Assembly (NCBI GenBank): GCA_008692225.1
Contig: VICG01000012.1
Span: forward strand, 2,108,001-2,172,000
DNA length: 64,000 nucleotides
Direction: 5' to 3'
Origin: Monilinia fructicola
Taxonomy: Eukaryota > Ascomycota > Leotiomycetes > Helotiales > Sclerotiniaceae
Below are positions 50,801-61,957 of the stretch, piece by piece (positions within the stretch are counted from its first letter, which is position 1; the number at the start of each line of letters is the position of its first letter). Both the position numbers and the translations under genes were made by a program. A model generated the notes under the pieces. It made no database searches, was not told the DNA's origin, and worked only from the letters and a program-made list of their open reading frames with translations.

Positions 50801-51320
50801 CGGTGGCTCGGGCTTTGGGGGATCTGGTATTCTTGACTTCATAGGAATTCCTGCAGCTGGACGGCCAAAGCCGGCACCGGATCCTATTCCTGGAATTTTA
50901 GAACCTCCAAGGCTTGGTTTGTTAAAGCCATTTCCCATTCCAGGTCCAGAACGCCATGATGAAGCAGGTGCCTGCTGTGAAGGGAGGGAATCCGATTCGT
51001 GACCGTCAGACTCTCGTACCGCAACACCTTCGGATGGTGGTTTTGATCTCGAGTTAGAGGATTGTAAAAATCGGCGTTGTACCTGTGAAGGACCGCGAGT
51101 TGCCCCAAGTCGATGCCAACAAAAGGCGCATACTGCTGGCGTTGTTGGTTCCTATATTGATTAGCAAATGACGATGAATGATAGAAGAGAAATCTCATAC
51201 TTTCAATAAATTGCGACCCCTCCTCATGATTGCATTGTCGATTCAATAAACATTCAAACAATTTTCATAAAGTTGCCATCGTAATACCTGCAATAATTTA
51301 CGGATACCGGAACGTGCCAT
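47575..51320 (-). CDS. IFM1: Mitochondrial translation initiation factor IF2, with about five frame breaks
   Basis: Exon 1, 51320-51288, encodes [11 protein letters not shown], a basic amphipathic start fitting a mitochondrial presequence. Intron 51152-51287 (GTATTA..ATATAG) leads to the long exon. A second intron, 47728-47837 (GTATGT..AATAG), precedes the last exon ending at 47575. After a ~450-residue disordered, charged head comes the GTPase core: [20 protein letters not shown] (G1), [12 protein letters not shown] (G2), DTPGHEAF (G3), NKID (G4). Further domains follow: [18 protein letters not shown], a coiled linker, [38 protein letters not shown]. The factor brings initiator tRNA to the mitochondrial small ribosomal subunit. 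Frame breaks: 48913-48916, 48720-48723 and 48615-48618 (each A4 in sense), ~48326-48328 (A3) and ~47690. Each is cured by one base fewer. Divergent from the gene at 51540. Assembly errors are the likely cause. Confidence 0.88.
47785..47822. repeat. A23 followed by G15 homopolymer inside an IF2 intron
   Basis: On the plus strand 23 A are followed by 15 G; in the IF2 sense strand this is C15 then T23 close after the donor GTATGT. Exact run lengths are uncertain in any assembly. Confidence 0.9.
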
Positions 51321-51539
51321 GCTCGCATTCTTTACTTTTTGTAATCTTCTTATCAATTCCAGGTTCCCCCTTTGCGCCATGATCCAACTACTAGTACTGC
51401 AGTGTCGTTTGTTGCCAACATATCAAGTCATTGTACATAAGATACAATAACAAGTTGTGCTAACAACAGCAACAACAGCAACAACAGCACTCCAACTATC
51501 GAATTTCTAATACACTCTTCTATCTATCCGCAGGCAATC
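51321..51539. promoter_or_regulatory. Shared divergent promoter region of IF2 and the 51540 gene
   Basis: 219 bases separate the two start codons. It includes a CAACAG repeat run (51464-51488). No factor site is named. Confidence 0.55.
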
Positions 51540-52602
51540 ATGCCTCCCAAGCCGAAATCCAAAAGGACATTCAAAACTACTCCCGCGACAAGATCATCCG
51601 CAATCACTTCAGACGAACCTCCAGCCCCTTTTACTCGTCCTCCTCCAAAGCTTGAACCATTCCTCGAGAAGCTCTCGAAATATCATATTTACATTGCCCA
51701 TATCGACAAGCACCCGGCGGACTTTAAGAAGAAAATATTTCTTGTGCCAGTGCTCATGAATGTTGCCATCATAGCAGGACTCGCATGGCGCGCATCTATT
51801 GTCTTCCCCTTCTACATGAAGATTTGCTTTTCGATGATGGGAAATTACAATGAGACGACAATCCATACGCATAAGATACCATTGAATGATACAGGATACG
51901 AGATATTCCGTCGTGCCTCAATATTCATGATTGATTTACTTTTGTACATTTTTGTGTGGCCATGGCCTCGAGATTTCTTTCTAGGAAGAACCATCGGTAA
52001 TCCTGTATCGTGGAGAATTGGAGTAGGTTTTCGTGAGAGAGAGATCATCGTGCGCCGGAGCAGAAGGTGGGATCGAACCATTGGCGATTTCTTGAAGGAG
52101 GATAATGAAACTGGCAAAGAATTAATGTCGTCGAATGTTAGAAGGGCCATCGATCCATTATGGATGTCACAAAAGACTGGATATTTGATGTTGAATAAGG
52201 AGTGGGACTTGGATTGGAAAGCTATGGTCCAGGCTACAAAGTTGGTTGATAAGAAGACTATGGATCTTCAAGATTTCAAGACGACGGTTTTTGCAATGGC
52301 ACGCCGCTTATGGATGGATGGTCCAAACTGAAGCTCCTATCGATCCGAATAGTAAGGAAGAGTTGGGAAGGAAGAAAATTACAGCTTTCAAGGATGAATT
52401 AACATTGATGGGAAAGGAGAACCTTTTCTTCAAATGGATTGAATTAGTCCAATTTGAATCCTCGAAACCGGAAGGATTCGGTCCGGATCAGCAAAAGGCT
52501 ACCATGGAGAAGGCTAAAATAATGTTTGAGGCACAAGGTGTCGATTTTGAAGCATTCTGGGAGAAGATAGGTGGCACTGACGGATTGCCTGGGATGGATT
52601 GA
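51540..52602 (+). CDS. Two-TM membrane protein of unknown function, one frame break
   Basis: Two overlapping frames (51540-52331 and a second ending at 52602) read as one protein of about 353 residues. The first frame ends out of frame at a tandem ATGG repeat (52307-52319, TATGGATGGATGG); losing one ATGG unit restores reading into QTEAPIDPNSKEELGRKK. The N-terminus is basic and Pro/Thr-rich (MPPKPKSKRTFK). Hydrophobic segments lie at about residues 62-85 and 124-142, with polar sequence between. The rest is soluble, with FREREIIVRRSRRWDR and a helical end (FEAFWEKIGGTDGLPGMD). The family is not recognised by name, although the style suggests a conserved fungal membrane protein. It shares a divergent promoter with IF2, so a mitochondrial link is possible but unproven. 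Confidence 0.7.
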
Positions 52603-55305
52603 TCATAGTATGGAGAAGGATATAATACCCTATAGAATAAGTGATTTATCTCTTCTTGAAATATGAACAGCTATGCAAAAGAGAGTTTTCTTTTAAGCAA
52701 ATGCTGGTAATAGTCTTTTGTACAAAGAAGTCGAAATCCCGCCAACATGCATATATGTTGGTCGCTCAAAATGAATGACCTGATGTACTTTCCCGCAACA
52801 TTAGAAAGATTCCGAAGTCTATCAGTTTAGACGAGAATGATAATTCATACTCGAATATCAGTTCAGCTTCTGGTATCACTACCTACCCCTGGCCTCCACC
52901 TTTACAATCCTAGTTTCAAGGTTTTGGGTTGAGAAAGAACTAATTTGGTCAATCTTATGTTAAAGCCTGGTTCTCATATTGATTTCATTCAAACAAGCCT
53001 GTTTTCGATACTCAAAGGTTTCAAGTCCAGGGTGGTTGATCCGCCCTGCCTAAAATGTTGCCCTCTTGCAAAGATTTCTGGGCTCAACAGCCCGGGAAAG
53101 CTCTCTGGTTCTCAATCACCTTGATTTATCTTGCAGCTCATATGTTCTTCCTGCGCTTGCACTATATCGCAAAAATCCACCCGTCAAAATCCTCACTGAG
53201 CATAACGCAATTCCATGACAAATGAGTTCGTCAGAATTGCTCTTCATCACATTACATATCTCAAGCTTTTCCTTCCTCTCAGTGTTCCCAAGAGTAGACA
53301 GAGATCCAAGTATACTCATAAAGCCTTCGTAGAAGTATATCTACAATGGTCCTCTTGCGAATAGCTCAGTTTCCATAGCCACAATTGGGAGAACATGATG
53401 CCCAAAACCATTCTGACATGACGAGAAAAGACCAACCTTCATTTCCATGGTGGTTTGTTTATGTTTGGCTCTGGCAGAATATCAGAATGTGCGGGTGCTG
53501 CTGAACTTCTCACCAATGACGTCGAGGACTATGCACATTTTGTCTAATATCGTCTTCCTGGTGATCCATTCTTGGTGACTATTCAGGTTGCAGTCAGAGC
53601 ATATCAGTATCTTTTGAATCCAGGTGCTTCTTCTCGGTTTATTTTTGGAGGAGATCCTGCGCGCTGCAATATTGTGGTCACATTATTGAAGGTAGGTTTT
53701 AGAGCAGAGCGCAGGAGATGGGCTTGTCGTGAAAATTCACCCAATCCTTGCGTGTATATGATGAAGCCCGTCTGTTTATCTTACCTCTCAAACTCTCAAG
53801 CCCGCGTCCATATTGATAAACCTCGAAACTACAAAACAGGTCATTCAACAAGGCTCACATTAGAATATGGTATGAATTTTCATATCTCAGAGCCAAGGGA
53901 CTTTGGTATCACCACTACATAATGCATTTTGCACCCCAGTTTCTATATGGATAATAACCGGAAGGAAGAAGCACTTACCGATACAATTGTTGAGTTTGCA
54001 GAGAAATGAAACATGTTAAGGGAATAGGATGTAGCTGTATGAGGTTCCAAATGCACCACATGATATTTCCTTATTGGGAATAAAATGGGATATAATCAAG
54101 AAACGGAGGAGGCTGCAAGTACTGCGGGTCGTTTTTTGGCTGGTAAATACATAAACTCATCACCATCTCTGGATGTATTCTAGCACTTTGTCCTTGGATT
54201 CAGAATGTGTTTCTTTGCTTTGTAGTACCAGGATGTCTGATTTGACAACAGTTAGTCCACTAAATTCTCTTCGCACTCGAAATTTTCCTTTTCCATCATT
54301 TGAGTTAGATCTAGGCCGCCGCGAAAGCGATGCTGTGTTAGGACAAGTTTGGAGTTATGATGTGAACTATGATAGTAGTTCACCGCTTGCTGGGATCACC
54401 CTTGTAAGATATAAATGTAGATATGCAACAAGCAATAGTATTTTAACTATGCAATTCTAGCTATGAAATAGTATACCAAATGTCTAACAGACTTCCAAAT
54501 ATATGATAATATTCTGTGTATGCAATAGTATTTCAGATGTGCGACAGTATCCTAGATGAGCGATATAATTTTAGATGCCGAACCTGGCTTCAGATATACA
54601 ATAATCTAGATGTAAAACTGTATTCGAGATAAAGTATCACCAGGGGAGTGATGAAATCAATATAGTACTCTGGTTATACTATTGTTATTGCTCGAGGAGA
54701 ACTAGCTAATCTGTACTACGAATGGCAATTACGACGCCGAGACACGAAAGGCATCAGCTTGTTCGTGATCACAGATTGTCTCGATAGAATGTACAATATA
54801 ATTGTAGATGTGCATTTGATAATATACATATAAGATAGACAACAAAACCCTAGAAGGCGATCTCCATTTGTCTTTCTTCGACTCATGATGTTTTGTTACA
54901 TACTCAGGGGACTTGTTTGAAGGGGCAGTAGTGAAGACTCAGCTGTTTCTTAGCTCTTACTCCCATGTTTTAATCTTTCTTTTTTTTTCTCGGTAATCTG
55001 CTCAACGTAGAGTGTTGGTTTCATCAACTAGTCTCCATCTCCAAAAGTAATCACCCCCACTTTCATGTCTAAGTTGTTTTATTTAATTACATAGTCGTAT
55101 TGCTTCCGTTGTATTAAAGCTATCCTTTGATGGTAAATTATCTTGATTGTATTCTGTAAGTGTCATTATACTCCCGAGGTCATGTTTGGGATCATTCCTG
55201 GAGCTCGTGCACCCCCTGTCGCTTATCATGGCTTCTCATCTTCCCTTGCATATCTAGTACTAAATAAATCTACTGTGAACTATGACATCATAATTATCAC
55301 AACAA
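52603..55305. other. Gene-poor region with short decayed repeats
   Basis: No convincing gene. The plus frame at 53572-53922 has no domain. At about 54415-54640 there are short near-repeats around ATGCAATAGTATTTCAGATG units of some 25-28 bases (GATGTGCGACAGTATCCTAG, GATGAGCGATATAATTTTAG). Confidence 0.5.
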
Positions 55306-56890
55306 TAACCAATCAGTGTATACACAACAGTTCTTTTGCATATCTACAATTCATTGTTACAAGGCTCATCCTTACAGGCGTTAAGAGCAAGTACTCACAG
55401 ATTCAGTACTCTAGCTCCTACATTAAAACTTAAGACTCAGTATCACTACCTCCTTTAGCATCTCATACTCCAATCATAACATTCTAATTACTTATGTTGC
55501 ACATCTAGAATTCCCTGGGTACAAGGCACATCCTGACAAGCGTTTGAACAGCATTCATAGCTTCCATATTCTAGCAGATATGTTGAATCTTAAGATTCAG
55601 TATCACAATCATTATTTGTATTTATGATCCAATCAAGATTATTAGATGTCTCTTGTTGCATATCTAAGGGTTTCTAATTGCAAGGCACATGCTGACAAGC
55701 GTTTAAACAACATTCATGGCTCTGATACTTTAGCAGATATGTTGAAGCTTAAGAGTCAGTACCAAAATCATCATTTCATTTTGTAACCCAATCATAATGC
55801 TCTGATAGCTTTTGTTGCAAATCTAAGGGTTTCTGATTCCAAGGGCATATCCTGACAAGCGTTCAAATACCATCCAGTCATTAGCAATGGTCACCCTCCA
55901 TCGTCTCGTCAAAGGAGTCAAGAGAGCATCTAGTCTACTTTCGCTCTTTGTCTAGAGTGGATACTCCTTGAATCATGATCCAGACTTTTTCGAGGCTTCG
56001 TCACTTTTAGTAGCTATCTAGATACCAATCACAGTCTTTCAGGAGTTATGTTGCATGTCTATATTTCTCCTCTGGAGACCACATCCCAACAAGCTCTGAG
56101 CAGACTCATGAGTCACAGATATGACTACTTGATATGACTACTTGATATGACCTCGGATTACCAACTTACTTCAACATATCATGATTCAGTTAAGATACTT
56201 TAATTAATACTAGTTATTGTTGCATATCGGACATCTTTTGATTGCAAGCCTTATCCCGACAAGCTCTAAGTAGGCTCACAGCTATGGCTACATTGGATAA
56301 CTTGGTATATCTACTAATCTATTAAGCTATATTCTACTCCAATCACAATACTCTAATATCTATTGTTGCGTATCTGATATCTTCTGATTGCAAGCCTTAT
56401 CCTAACAAGTTTTGAGCAGGCTCACAGCTATAGCTACTTAGAATAGCTTGCTATATCTACTAGAATGCTTTACTATATAATGATCCAATCATAATACTGC
56501 AAGACCTATTGTTGCATATCTGATGTCTTTTAATTCCAAGGGCCTTCCTAACAAGGGCCAAATAGATCTACAACTATAGCTATATTAAATAATCCAGTAC
56601 AAGAACTAATGGACTCTATTGTATTATAATCCAATCACAATACTCTAATACTTATTGTTGCGTATCTGACATTTTTTAATTACAAGCCTCATCCTGACAA
56701 GCGTTTGAATAGTATTCATAACCCTAACACTTTGCTAGATATACTAGATATTAATAAAGCTCTAAGTCTAAGATTATTACTTACTTTAACATTTAAGATC
56801 CAATTAATGATATTCCAATACTTATTGTTGCACATCTAGCCCTCTTGAATTACAAGGTGCATCCTATTAAGCACCCAATGGCTATCAATA
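55306..56890 (+). repeat. Degenerate tandem array, about 10 units of 145-235 bp
   Basis: A core recurs in the same order in each unit: CCAATCA(C/T)AATACTCTAATA, a TATTGTTGCATATCT box, then ATTGCAAGGC(A/C)CATCC, then TGACAAGCGTTTGAA or TGACAAGCTCTGAGC. Copies of the GTTGCATATCT box are seen near 55350, 55495, 55660, 55820, 56050, 56220, 56365, 56505, 56655 and 56830. Units are too diverged and too rich in stops to code. Strand is given as the orientation of the quoted core. No known family is recognised. Confidence 0.8.
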
Positions 56891-59166
56891 GTCTCTCCTC
56901 TAGCCTTTTCTCCTTTGTCTCAATGATCGAAAAGCAATTAGACGATTATTATTTAGTATTTCTCACTATTAGCGTATAGAGCACGTATAAACATAATAGA
57001 ACTGTAACGATTGGGGCATTTAGATATAACTTTCACAACAGCAGGAACGTTCGAGATGTCTCTGATGTTGCTCATATCGGTGATGCCGAATCGCAAAAGC
57101 AAGATAATTTGTAGTAAGATTAGTTTTACTATAATACATAAAAAGATATCGGGACAAGAACCTTGGGTTCAATAGTGGAGAATACAAAACAGATTTTTAT
57201 TCAAGAATTATATTCTAAAAGTCTATAAAATCTCAGATCTAACATATATACAACGGTTAACTCAGGACAATCCTAATACCCACAATTCAATACTATCTTA
57301 GAACTTTAGCGAATGACAAAAATCCAGGGGGTATGAATCATTTTCTGACTTCTTTAGCCCCTCTCATCCCCTGTGGCGATACTAAACATTGAGACTAGAC
57401 CTAATGGTTGTAAACAATCATCCATAACGTGCGGGGACATTCGAAATTGGCTCAAAATTCGTCCTAGCTGATCGTCTAATCGTCATGTGATCAAATCTTT
57501 TCGAACTACTCGACAATTAGCTTCGGCAGCTAATTATACCAGTTAGAACTAGCCCTGATGGCCCCGCCTAAAACATCACAATCAACCTCTCGTCGGATAA
57601 TACTATGCAGTAAGTGTTTCCACCCTTCTTTCCTAATAGAAAATGGAGTGCGTAGCAATTCAATGTAATCCTGACCTAATGGCAAAAACTCTGCGTTGAT
57701 TATAGTTTACGGTACACCATCCTCTAACTGAACGTAGAAATAATATCTATAGTATCATCGTATACGAAAATCTTGTTCTACCCCAGATTCAGCAAAATCA
57801 ATCACAGTATGTGTAACCTACTCCATAGTATCCCCATACGAACACTCTTCCAGTAAACTTTCTTCCCTTTCCCCACCCAACGACAAAATATCTACCCCGC
57901 TGACTCGCATGTAAAATGGCTGTAAAACATACTCGCACACATCATATCAATCTATTTATCTTTATCGCGAATCTCACACGGTGTACAGATCTAGAGGTGT
58001 TCTATACATAAAATCCCTTGTCAAATATCCCTCCATCACAATAGAATCTTGATTCCATTCAATTACTAGTTCGACTAGCAGCTTTTTAACTGCAATTATG
58101 TGTGGATATAACGTAGATAGATAGATGTACATAATACATCATTATATCTGCTGTCTATTTACATATATACATACATACATATATCACCTAGATATCTAAT
58201 CCACCCCAGCATCTCCTTCTCCTTCTATCTCATACCCCAAAAATAACCTCTCATCTCATCTCATCTCCTTTCCCCTCTTCTAAACAAATTTACAAATCTT
58301 CAAATCAAACCCAAACCCCCCTCAGAATCATCAATCGTCTAAATCCCACTCACTACACCCCTCACGCTTGATAAACCCTCGTCCCAATCAACTAATACTT
58401 CTAATCCAGTATGTCCATCCATGACTCCCTCTGCAATCCATCAACTTCAATATGTTACGCTCAATTGTTCTAGAAGATAATATAGAACAATACGATCTTA
58501 TCACTGGCGGGAGTTCATCAAGGTTATGACTATTCGTTGCATAATTTGAAATCTCTATAACTTGATGATTGATATATAAAGTCTTAGGAGATGGGGCATT
58601 GGAAATAGAACATTTGGGATGTCGTTAAGTTCTTCTGTGGTTCCTCAGAGTGAAGAAAGAGGATCGGATCATTCATTCCGCATGATTAGTTTCGAGGAAG
58701 ATCTGATGTTGATTTGAATTCTTTGGAATGACTTTGGGATAATTGTAGAGACATGGGGTGCTTGAATACGCGGTAGCTATTAATTTCCTTGATGTGAGGG
58801 ATCAATAGATTTTGTTACCTGTCGTGGCGTGTTTCTGCAATTACATCATAATTAAGAACACCGCGTAAGACGACTTGAGAGAAAGAAGCTCAATGAATTC
58901 GGAATATTCCAAATCCATTTTCGGCTTCCCACCAATGAACTTTGAATCTAGATGGCTGCGCGATTGTAGAGTCGCTTCTTGAGTCATTAGTTTACGTAGA
59001 TTTATAAGTAATGGAAAGTTGCGAAGAATTGGTAGATTAGAGTTGTGAGTCTACTTTATGTAAAGTGAATCATGACACAGATGACCATAACCTCAAAATC
59101 ATCTAATCCATCTAGCTAAACTATCAAGGCCATAAGAAAATCTACCTAAGATATCCCATCTATCAC
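56891..59166. other. Intergenic region, no gene seen
   Basis: AT-rich with short frames only. A TGTAACGATTGGGGC motif at 57006 resembles the start of some fungal LTRs, but no matching end or second copy was found. CATACATACATA and ATCTCATCTC runs occur near 58160-58270. Confidence 0.5.
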
Positions 59167-60416
59167 TCATGCCACAACATTCCCGCCAGTCCCCTCACAC
59201 CACCCCTTCACATTCTCTGCGACAACCCTCCTCAACTTATCCACACTACTCCTCCCATACCAAGCCACATGTGGACTCAAAATCAATCTCCCACTATCCC
59301 TCAACACCCCCTCTCTAGCCGCCTCAACAAGCGGATTATCCCTCCCGCCGGCTCCGTCACAAAAACATCCGTTGCTGCACCAGCAATTATGTCCCCTTTT
59401 AACGCAGTTACTAAATCTTCCTCATTGATTAAATCCCTCCTCGAGCTATGTTGACTATGAGTGCATCTTTTCTCATAGTAGATAATTCCACGGAAGTAAT
59501 GAGGTTTGTGGTGGTGGGTGTGAGGGGTAGGGTTAGGAAGAGGACGGTGCTGGTGGCGATGACGGTAGAGAAGGGGGTGTAATTTGGTCGGGTCTCGGTT
59601 GAGGGAACTCCTTTTCGTTCGCCCATTTGAACCGTCATTCCGAGGGCGCGACAGAGGTTTGCTACTCGATTTCCTGATTTGAATTGTTAATGGGTGAACT
59701 TGAGATTTTCGTGCTTTGTTATGAGTTTGGGGAGGGGGTCGGATCCAACGCGTGACAGAACACATGATTTGGACTATTTGAATCAATGGACATAAGAAAG
59801 CAGAACAAATTGAGAAGCGAACTACGCTTCAAATCGCTTTGACCTCAATTCCCGCCAATTCAAATGCCAACCCTACAAGAGAAAACCTCTTACCTAATTC
59901 CCCACCCCAACGATTCCCACCACTTCCTCCTTAAACCCGGCCATGAATCCCCCGTGAAAATATCCCGTCAAGGTTCTCTTTTTCTTTCCACTCCATTCCC
60001 TCTCTAGTCCTCTCATGCATCCCCACCACATTCCTCCTCAATGCCATATACAACGTCAACCCATGCTCCGAAACCGCCTCATTACTCGCCGCCGGAACGT
60101 TCGATACCGAAATTCCCCGCTCTCTACAATATTCTACATCCACATGATCCGTTCCAATAGCCAGCACCGCTACATGTCTCAGATTGGGGAGCTGGGACAG
60201 CAAAGAAGATGGGAGGAAGAAACGTGTGGTTATTAGGACGTGCGCTGCTTGGAGATAGGAAAGGAGAGTGCTGGGAGGGGGGAGGGGGCTGGGAAGTTCG
60301 GTGTAGGTGTATGGGATTGGGAGAGAGGAGAAATCGGGGGTGGGACAATGGATTGGGTCGAGGCGGAGGAGATGGAGGGTTGACGGGAGGTCTGGGAGGA
60401 GGTTTGGTGTGGTCAT
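59167..60416 (-). CDS. D-isomer-specific 2-hydroxyacid dehydrogenase, about four frame breaks
   Basis: The start is the ATG at 60416 (MTTPNLLPDLPS) and the stop is at 59167. One intron, 59674-59893 (GTAAGA..ATCAG), interrupts the nucleotide-binding domain. Motifs: HVAVLAIGTDHVDVEYCRER and NEAVSEHGLTLYMALRRN (substrate-binding part); GIVGVG then ELG/NRVANLCRALG (Rossmann GxGxxG); KDALIVNIARGG with the catalytic-region Arg; INEEDLVTALK; GAATDVFVTEPAG (Glu region); SPHVAWYGRSSVDKLRR with the catalytic His. This family reduces 2-keto acids with NAD(P)H (glyoxylate, hydroxypyruvate, lactate type). The substrate is not predictable. Breaks: ~59970 (one extra base), ~59900-59903, ~59430 and ~59342 (each one G/C short in a G/C run). 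It could be a decaying gene or assembly error; the catalytic motifs look intact, favouring error. Confidence 0.82.
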
Positions 60417-61417
60417 GTTTGATGGATCAAATTGGTAGAGTTATTGCTTATGTGAAGATGATTTGTTTGTTTGAGGATTGGTATATAATTGAGGCTCTTG
60501 GTGATACAATATCAAAAATGCATTTTTATGTAGTGGAAGCGAAGAGGTAGGAAATGCTTTGATTTATTGTTGAGGTTACTTATATTATAATTACTTGTCT
60601 ATGGAAAGGCGTGAAAGATAAGTGAGTGGTTGATCTTTCCCCACATTTGAGATTACTGTGCTGGTCACGCTATCAATGTCAATACCTAATACTCGTATAA
60701 AGTTCATCTTATCAGATTAAACATGATATTATGAGTAACAATCTAATGACGCTTGACAAATTCATTGATTCAGTCAGTCCCTCGAGAGAACTGATACAGA
60801 AAAGTGGCAGATATACAGAGCTGAAAAGGAGGTAGATCTTTGTCAATATAAAAGGAGAGATCTACTCGAGTAGACGTTAGTCATATGTACAGCTTATGGT
60901 AAACAGTATATATCTACGTATGGGTCACGTTCTAGAATGGATACGAATAATAGGAATCCTGAACCATTATTACTTTACTTCCTATCTAAAGACATACAAA
61001 AGGAGAATGATCAATCTTTCGCATGTATATGGTAACAAGAGCGTCAAGTACATAATGCTTCAAGTAGGCGGGCGGACATTGAAAGAGTTCTGTCAACCTA
61101 TCATTCATACTAAAACTAATATGAATATCATTTGCTCCCGAAAAACTCTATTCTATTCGTCCCATATCAATGCAACTCAATCTAACAAAACAAATTCCCA
61201 TAAATCCAGAAACATCGCTAATGATCAGCCTTTGAGATTGAGAAGTGCTACATCCCAAGATCCATCCAGCTACATCAAAATCATGCACTCATCATGTGCC
61301 CGTTACTCCCGTTCTTTATATATCACCTCCAGCACTTTCACTCAATATCCCCCACATCTAGACTTTCGAGTTCCACGTATATAACATCACTATGGTCGAT
61401 CCAATGCATGTGGCTAT
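60417..61417. other. Intergenic region, no gene seen
   Basis: The upstream region of the dehydrogenase and the 3' flank of the small secreted-peptide gene. The plus frames at 60896-61384 have no domain. Confidence 0.5.
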
Positions 61418-61957
61418 TTACATGCCAGAGTCTTTGGCAGCTGGAGATTTTCAGCCTTTTAGACGAGAAATTATTGGGAATGGAGAGGTAGGTAGTGATA
61501 CCAGAGGAAGAAATGTGAATGAGAATGCTAACCTTGAAAGACACCAGTAGAGCTAAAGCTGATGACGTTTCCTTGGGCATCAGTCATCGAGGAACAGATG
61601 CATCAACCGCCGGAGCTGATTGACGAGGTTGTAGTGCTATACATTGTTAGTATGAAGGTAGTTGTATGTGGGTTCTGTGGGAAAGAGAGGAGTATGACGG
61701 TCTGTCCACATGGTGTCTCCAAGAAAGAACTCTTTTTGGAAAGATCTAAAACGCATAGGATCTTTAATCTCTCTCTGGAAGATTTGACATTCCAGAATGC
61801 CAAAACAGTCTTATCTCAATGACCCCCGGATAGGCTACTATGAAGGAGGTCTAAGAGGCAAGAAAGAGTGGAAATTGGATGGGTGAAACATACGAGAAAT
61901 AGGTGTAGCGATCGCAACTGCAATGAAAGAAACAACCGTGAGTAATGTGAATTGCAT
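61418..61957 (-). CDS. Candidate small secreted peptide, about 63 residues
   Basis: Proposed exons are 61957-61894, 61636-61533 and 61440-61418. The first encodes MQFTLLTVVSFIAVAIATPI, a textbook signal peptide with an Ala-Thr-Pro cleavage region. Introns start GTATGT and GTTAGC and end GTATAG and CTCCAG. The middle exon reads LQPRQSAPAVDASVP, then, after one base change of frame near 61593, MTDAQGNVISFSSTGVFQ. The last exon adds AAKDSGM and a stop. With one base added near 61593 the total is exactly 64 codons. No cysteine pattern is present. The DAQGNVISF..TGVFQAAK style resembles small fungal secreted peptides whose function I cannot name. The model depends on three splice choices and one frame correction, so it is tentative. 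Confidence 0.45.

Noticed and set aside
53572..53922. Plus frame of 116 codons
   Set aside because: No recognisable motif and AT-rich surroundings without gene signals; chance frame most likely.
57004..57580. Possible solo LTR starting TGTAACG
   Set aside because: No matching 3' end, target duplication, primer site or second copy could be seen.
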